Below, piece after piece: positions 60,459 to 64,000 of a stretch of 64,000 nucleotides of DNA. The stretch is from an uncultured Bacteroidales bacterium (GTDB lineage Bacteria; Bacteroidota; Bacteroidia; Bacteroidales; Paludibacteraceae), in assembly GCA_902780235.1 (NCBI GenBank), contig CACZEL010000001.1, forward strand, positions 62,001 through 126,000, read 5' to 3'. A program made the position numbers and the translations under genes. The notes beneath the pieces were generated by a model. It made no database searches. It had not been told where the DNA came from and was given only the letters and a program-made list of their open reading frames with translations. Every line of letters starts with the position of its first letter. Position 1 is the first letter of the stretch.

Positions 60459-61568
60459 CTACTCTATCCTTCTGCCGTCAAGGGTGAAGAGGCCTTGGGG
60501 GGTACGGAGACAGAGGATGTTATTGCGGAAGATGAGTTGGTTCTCCTTGGCTGCGGGTTGTACATTATCCAAGCCTTCGCCCCATTTGCGGGTGAATTTA
60601 AAGATCGGCGGGTTGCCATCATCCGCGTCGGAGGTGGTATAGAAAGTATCATCATCGAGCCAACAGATCGCTTCTCCTTGCCACTCGGTGGTGTTATAGG
60701 CTTTGATGGGTTGCGGCTGACGCCGGATAGCATCTGCCACACTCTCGCCTTCCTGACGTACCCAATAAAGCACCCAGCAGAAAGCGGCAACAATGTTATT
60801 ATGGTTCTTGATGAGGATGTACTTGCCGTCCGGAGAGATGTCGGCTGCCGTCACGAGGTGGAAACCTCTATAACGCAGTTGCCTGCCTTCGTAATTGCCA
60901 TACCCTATATCCGTCTGCAGACCCAGATCGCAGATATACTCAAGGGTCTGCACCTCATCGCCGTAATCCAAGCGGAAGGGGAGACGGAAGACCTGACATA
61001 CATCGTAATAAACCTTGGTGATGATATAGATCTCGTTGGTGAGGTTATCATACATCAGCGCCTCGTTATTATGGCTCCTACCGTCCGGATAGACATACTT
61101 GATATACTGCGGCGTAACGGTCTGTTCCGGCAGGTTGACCGGATCAATAGCCGGTTCTTCGAAATAGATGATACGATAGTCGGTACGTTCCTCATTATTA
61201 TCGCCGAAAGAGCCGATAAAGAGGTAGTTCACGCCATTATAGACGCCACCGGACATGTCTTCCCAGTCCCAACCGATGGATTTGGACATTTTCAGTTTGC
61301 AAGCCCGTTCGTCTCCTTTCTCGGTGGTAGCGATGATATAACTGGATTTCTCATCACTCTCCATCCATATATATCCGGGCGTAACGCGCGAGCACGCGAT
61401 GCCGGACACCTCGATGATGTTCTTGGTGATATCGAGCGTACCGCATTGCGTCTTCTTCCACGAAGTATTCCACTCGAGGGTATCCCCGTTATAGACCAAT
61501 TGGGGGGCGGAGAAAATGTACAATGGGACAATGCACAATGTACAAAGGACAAATAAGAACTTTTTCAT
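60459..61568 (-). CDS. Secreted beta-propeller-like protein with DWED motif
   Basis: A 369-residue protein with signal peptide MKKFLFVLCTLCIVPLYIFSA. It has propeller-like blades with the motif WDWEDMSGGVYNGVNYLFIGSFGDNNEER. This corresponds to a family whose hallmark is DWED followed by YxGDxGDN and an IYxxEP segment; its function is not settled. The last ~27 residues (NQLIFRNNILCLRTPQGLFTLDGRRIE) align with the tails of the three giants and of the 9489 gene. The signal peptide region is encoded by ACAATG/TACAAAG heptamers. Confidence 0.75.
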   Translation of the reverse strand: MKKFLFVLCTLCIVPLYIFSAPQLVYNGDTLEWNTSWKKTQCGTLDITKNIIEVSGIACSRVTPGYIWMESDEKSSYIIATTEKGDERACKLKMSKSIGWDWEDMSGGVYNGVNYLFIGSFGDNNEERTDYRIIYFEEPAIDPVNLPEQTVTPQYIKYVYPDGRSHNNEALMYDNLTNEIYIITKVYYDVCQVFRLPFRLDYGDEVQTLEYICDLGLQTDIGYGNYEGRQLRYRGFHLVTAADISPDGKYILIKNHNNIVAAFCWVLYWVRQEGESVADAIRRQPQPIKAYNTTEWQGEAICWLDDDTFYTTSDADDGNPPIFKFTRKWGEGLDNVQPAAKENQLIFRNNILCLRTPQGLFTLDGRRIE

Positions 61569-61615
61569 TTACGATTTAACGATTTACGATTTATTGAACC
61601 ATTGAGCCATTTTCT
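61510..61615 (-). repeat. Heptamer tracts in a signal peptide and the adjoining spacer
   Basis: GACAATG/CACAATG/TACAAAG/GACAAAT units (61518-61555) encode most of the propeller protein's signal peptide. GATTTAACGATTTACGATTTA (61566-61593) and CATTGAGCCATTTTC fill the gap to the transporter stop. Confidence 0.75.
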
Positions 61616-62487
61616 CATTTAGACAAAGCATACATCGCGAAGGCAGCACAGCAGATACCTGCGATCTGGAGCGGGTTCGGGATGACACTGAGGATAATGA
61701 GCGAGAGAAGGACGGTGACCATCGGCGAGAGACCTTCCATCGGGGAGACAATGACGGCTTTGCCATAACGGTACGCATAGACGAGCGTCAAGGCACCAAT
61801 CGAGTTGAGGATCTGGATGCCGAAGCAACCGAGGCTGGTGTTTGCCGACTCCTGAGCAGCGAAGAAAGCCGCTGCATCGCCGTTCATGAACCATGCTACC
61901 GGGATAAGAACCAAGCCGGATATCGCCATCCATACAAAGATCGACTCGGCGTCCATGGAGTTGTTGGCAAACTTCATAAAGAAGCCCTGAATACCCCACG
62001 CGAAGAGTACGAGGATGGCTAAGATGATCCACAAGATGCCGCTTACCGGGCTGCCTTCCTGACCGGTCTCCAGCGAGAGGAGCAGGATAGCAATGAGGGC
62101 CACTACGATACCGGCGATCTGCCAACGCGTCGCTTTCTCCTTGAGGAAGATAGCAGCGAGCGTGATCACGATAACCGGAGACATCGAGATAAACGGATAG
62201 ATGATATAGCTCGGACCGAGCGTCAAGGCTTTGAAAAGCACGAGCTGACCACCGGCGCCCAAGAGGCCGACCGTGCAGCCGAGCAAGGCGGATTTGCCGT
62301 CACAAAGGAACTTGCCCTTGTTGATGATCAGCGCCACGATAGCGCAGGGGATCATCGACAGAGCCCAAAGGATATACACTACGGTATCGGGAATCCCGTT
62401 TTGGATCTGATACCCGGAGAACGCACCCCATACACCCCATGTTACGACGGTGATGAGGATAAAGATTAGCCACAGTTTGTCTTTCAT
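61615..62487 (-). CDS. EamA/DMT family transporter
   Basis: A 290-residue inner-membrane protein with ten predicted helices arranged as two EamA repeats (helices 1-5 and 6-10). Start MKDKLWLIFILITVVTWGVWGAFSGYQ; signature segments include MSPVIVITLAAIFLKEKATRWQIAGIVVALIAILLL and, in the second half, PMEGLSPMVTVLLSLIIL. The DMT superfamily exports or imports small metabolites; the substrate cannot be told. The gene ends just inside a micro-repeat spacer and may be transcribed with its minus-strand neighbours. No clear promoter was found in the 54-bp gap upstream. Confidence 0.93.
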   Translation of the reverse strand: MKDKLWLIFILITVVTWGVWGAFSGYQIQNGIPDTVVYILWALSMIPCAIVALIINKGKFLCDGKSALLGCTVGLLGAGGQLVLFKALTLGPSYIIYPFISMSPVIVITLAAIFLKEKATRWQIAGIVVALIAILLLSLETGQEGSPVSGILWIILAILVLFAWGIQGFFMKFANNSMDAESIFVWMAISGLVLIPVAWFMNGDAAAFFAAQESANTSLGCFGIQILNSIGALTLVYAYRYGKAVIVSPMEGLSPMVTVLLSLIILSVIPNPLQIAGICCAAFAMYALSK

Positions 62488-62541
62488 AATTATAATTATT
62501 TAGTCGAAAGAAAAAAGACCGTTTCACTCAAAGAAAAAAGC

Positions 62542-62913
62542 CTAATTACTTTCGGACGAGTTAAACTTTTTCATTAATGAATATACTAATTTCTGCACTT
62601 CCACAACCTCAGTATTAATCTGCTTCGATTGCTCTTCAGTAATATAATCCAACTCACGTGCCAGGAGCAATTCCGTTTCCAATTCATATGCCGAACCCAA
62701 AGAAAAAGACAAGAAATGAACTAATTCTTTTTGAGTTGGTCTGCCTGCACCTTCAGCAATATTCGAAGGTATAGAAACAACAGCTCTCTGTATTTGAGAT
62801 ACCAAACCATACTGCTCAATAGATGGAAAGTTCTTTGTTAACACATACACTTCCTTTGTAAGTTGCATGGCTTTTTGCCAAGCCACCAATTCTCTAAAAT
62901 TATGAATTGTCAT
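62542..62913 (-). CDS. Four-helix-bundle protein (23S rRNA intervening-sequence protein family)
   Basis: A 123-residue protein of the IVP family: FRELVAWQKAMQLTKEVY at the N-terminus, YGLVSQIQRAVVSIPSNIAEGAGR in the middle and SLGSAYELETELLLARELDYI at the end. The family was first known from intervening sequences within 23S rRNA genes, but free-standing chromosomal copies like this one are common in Bacteroidota. No rRNA is nearby. Function unknown. It precedes the transporter and follows the DUF4832 gene on the same strand. Confidence 0.92.
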   Translation of the reverse strand: MTIHNFRELVAWQKAMQLTKEVYVLTKNFPSIEQYGLVSQIQRAVVSIPSNIAEGAGRPTQKELVHFLSFSLGSAYELETELLLARELDYITEEQSKQINTEVVEVQKLVYSLMKKFNSSESN

Positions 62914-62921
62914 AACCTTCT

Positions 62922-62965
62922 TTTATCTTTGAACGCAGTGGTCTTTTATCTTTTAGCGCAGCGGT
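62922..62965 (-). repeat. Micro-repeat spacer
   Basis: CTTTTATCTTTGAACGCAGTGG / CTTTTATCTTTTAGCGCAGCGG: a two-copy 22-bp unit with internal CTTTTAT repeats, filling the gap between the DUF4832 gene and the IVP gene. Confidence 0.75.
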
Positions 62966-64000
62966 CTATTCTACAACCACTGTTGTCAGGTAGTTATAAC
63001 CCGTGTTTTCATCCCAGCAGTTCTCGTTGGCGAGGCGGATGGAGTAACGGGGATTGGTGTGCAGGTTCGGTTTGGGATCCGGCATGTTGAGGTAGAGCTT
63101 GTAAGTACCTGCATGTTGCGGGGTAAAGGTAGCCTCGACATAGGTCATCTCATCAGTCCACCAGAAACGCGGATCGCTGTCCGGCACTACGCGATAGACT
63201 TCGGAAGCGTCGGCTGTATTGATGAGCAGCATCTCGATGTCACGCGGGTTCTTGGGCGTTGCAAAACCCGTATTGACGAGCGATAACTTGACGTACAGAT
63301 CCTCGCCGGCCTTGGGCTCTTTGGTAGTAGCCACATCGCGTCCCTCGAAGCGATAACCGAGGCTGCGATAGATCTGATCCTGACAGCCTTCTTTCTTCCA
63401 TCTATTATGCGTAGGACGATAATAGTCCTTGTTAAGATAGCTGATATGCATCTTCATGAACTGATCGAGCGTACGCTCGCACGAAGCGACCGTTGAACCG
63501 CTACCACTCGGGCAGGACTCGCCTCCATAGATGATATACTTGCTTTCCGCCTCCCAGTACTCACGCAATTCCGTCGTAGTGAAAGTACCCAGATCGGTGG
63601 CATCCGCCATGATGGCATCGTCATGAGCCGCCAGACGCGCTTTGGTCGTACCGGAATAAGCTTCGGCACGGGTCAAGGTGTCAGCCAGCGTCCAACCATA
63701 ACATTTCTGCTTGAACCGCGGGGTACGCACACAGAGCATACGCTCCTCAGGCAGCGCATCCAACAGGGCATCCAGCACCTCACGGCGGGACTCGAAATCA
63801 TTCGGTTTGAAATACGTAGTATAATACCATTCGCCCCAGACACCGATAAGACCGGCTTCCATGGTATAGATGATATCCACGTACTCCTGAAGAATGGGTT
63901 TGATTTGTGCAATATGTTGTAAGACGAGTTCCTTTTGCGCCTCGTGCGGCGTTTGGTTCTCGCTATTGGTATAAGCAAAACGAAGTACAGCTTTGCATCC
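62966..64000 (-). CDS. DUF4874/DUF4832 protein, C-terminal part (5' end outside window)
   Basis: The frame is open to the right edge, giving 344 residues of a larger protein. Upstream residues (CKAVLRFAYTNSENQTPHEAQKELVLQHIAQI) and EAGLIGVWGEWYYT belong to the DUF4874 TIM-barrel-like domain. The rest is DUF4832 (YRSLGYRFEGRDVATT...LVNTGFATPKNPRDIEMLL...), a beta-sandwich ending in a C-terminal strand (NYLTTVVVE). These proteins are secreted and sugar-hydrolase-like; activity is unknown. A GTG at 63880 could be mistaken for a start, but coding clearly continues upstream of it. Confidence 0.9.
   Translation of the reverse strand, partial: GCKAVLRFAYTNSENQTPHEAQKELVLQHIAQIKPILQEYVDIIYTMEAGLIGVWGEWYYTTYFKPNDFESRREVLDALLDALPEERMLCVRTPRFKQKCYGWTLADTLTRAEAYSGTTKARLAAHDDAIMADATDLGTFTTTELREYWEAESKYIIYGGESCPSGSGSTVASCERTLDQFMKMHISYLNKDYYRPTHNRWKKEGCQDQIYRSLGYRFEGRDVATTKEPKAGEDLYVKLSLVNTGFATPKNPRDIEMLLINTADASEVYRVVPDSDPRFWWTDEMTYVEATFTPQHAGTYKLYLNMPDPKPNLHTNPRYSIRLANENCWDENTGYNYLTTVVVE

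Noticed and set aside
62542..62913. IVP-family gene as evidence of a 23S rRNA intervening sequence
   Set aside because: No rRNA sequence flanks it; free-standing copies are common.
63880..63882. GTG at 63880 as the start of the last gene
   Set aside because: The frame continues open to 64000 with convincing DUF4874 residues.

Overview
The window looks like one stretch of a Bacteroidota chromosome, most likely an uncultured Bacteroidales. Reasons: every clear promoter has the phylum's TTTG / TAnnTTTG form; the gene set includes a CarboxypepD_reg-DUF5686 outer-membrane protein, DUF3127, a YCDS-repeat surface protein and short MxKKYxxP-type peptides; Shine-Dalgarno sites are not evident. No rRNA, tRNA, CRISPR array, prophage or complete insertion sequence was seen.

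Left part (1-26.1 kb, nearly all plus strand) is core chromosome. It starts inside a Cys-Asp-Ser repeat surface protein, followed by an outer-membrane protein, xseA, a helix-hairpin-helix membrane protein, an AAA/DUF4143 ATPase, and a TPR-HTH regulator coupled to a secreted protein. Then come a lipoprotein, ddl, a polyprenyl diphosphate synthase, a conserved hypothetical, 5-formyl-THF cyclo-ligase (minus), a beta-propeller lipoprotein, pgk, DUF3127, a metallophosphoesterase, recO, rpmH (52 aa), rbfA, a LolC/E-type permease, a lipoprotein, xerD, DUF5686 and pspC. This core is peppered with degenerate tandem micro-repeats, mostly of 7-bp units. They sit in spacers just before start codons and also in frame inside xseA, the phosphoesterase, recO, the permease, the DUF5686 protein and several signal peptides.

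Middle part (26.2-58.8 kb, all minus strand) is an accessory region built around three giant secreted repeat proteins (3193, about 2549 and 2503 aa). Each giant gene is followed downstream by a 40-51 aa peptide whose C-terminus carries APKR/APRR and which ends in its own terminator. Around the giants are toxin-antitoxin genes (an intact ParE/RelE pair, a VapD pair, and three antitoxins whose toxins lost their 5' ends), an ORF6N protein, a YhcG/DUF1016 nuclease, decayed signal-peptide fragments, a three-copy 165-bp repeat and a probable small RNA. Near-identical 45-55 bp leaders sit immediately before the start codons of unrelated genes, so the locus resembles a cassette array bounded by leader repeats.

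Right part (58.8-64 kb, minus strand) holds a GH13 lipoprotein, a DWED-type beta-propeller protein, an EamA transporter, a free-standing four-helix-bundle (IVP) protein and the C-terminal part of a DUF4874/DUF4832 protein that runs off the window.

Five secreted proteins (the giants and the genes ending at 10934 and 60459) share a C-terminal tail of about 27 residues that resembles an export or anchoring signal. Thirteen promoters share one geometry (exactly 20 bp between elements) and most share an extended -33 box, TTTGCRTATRT.
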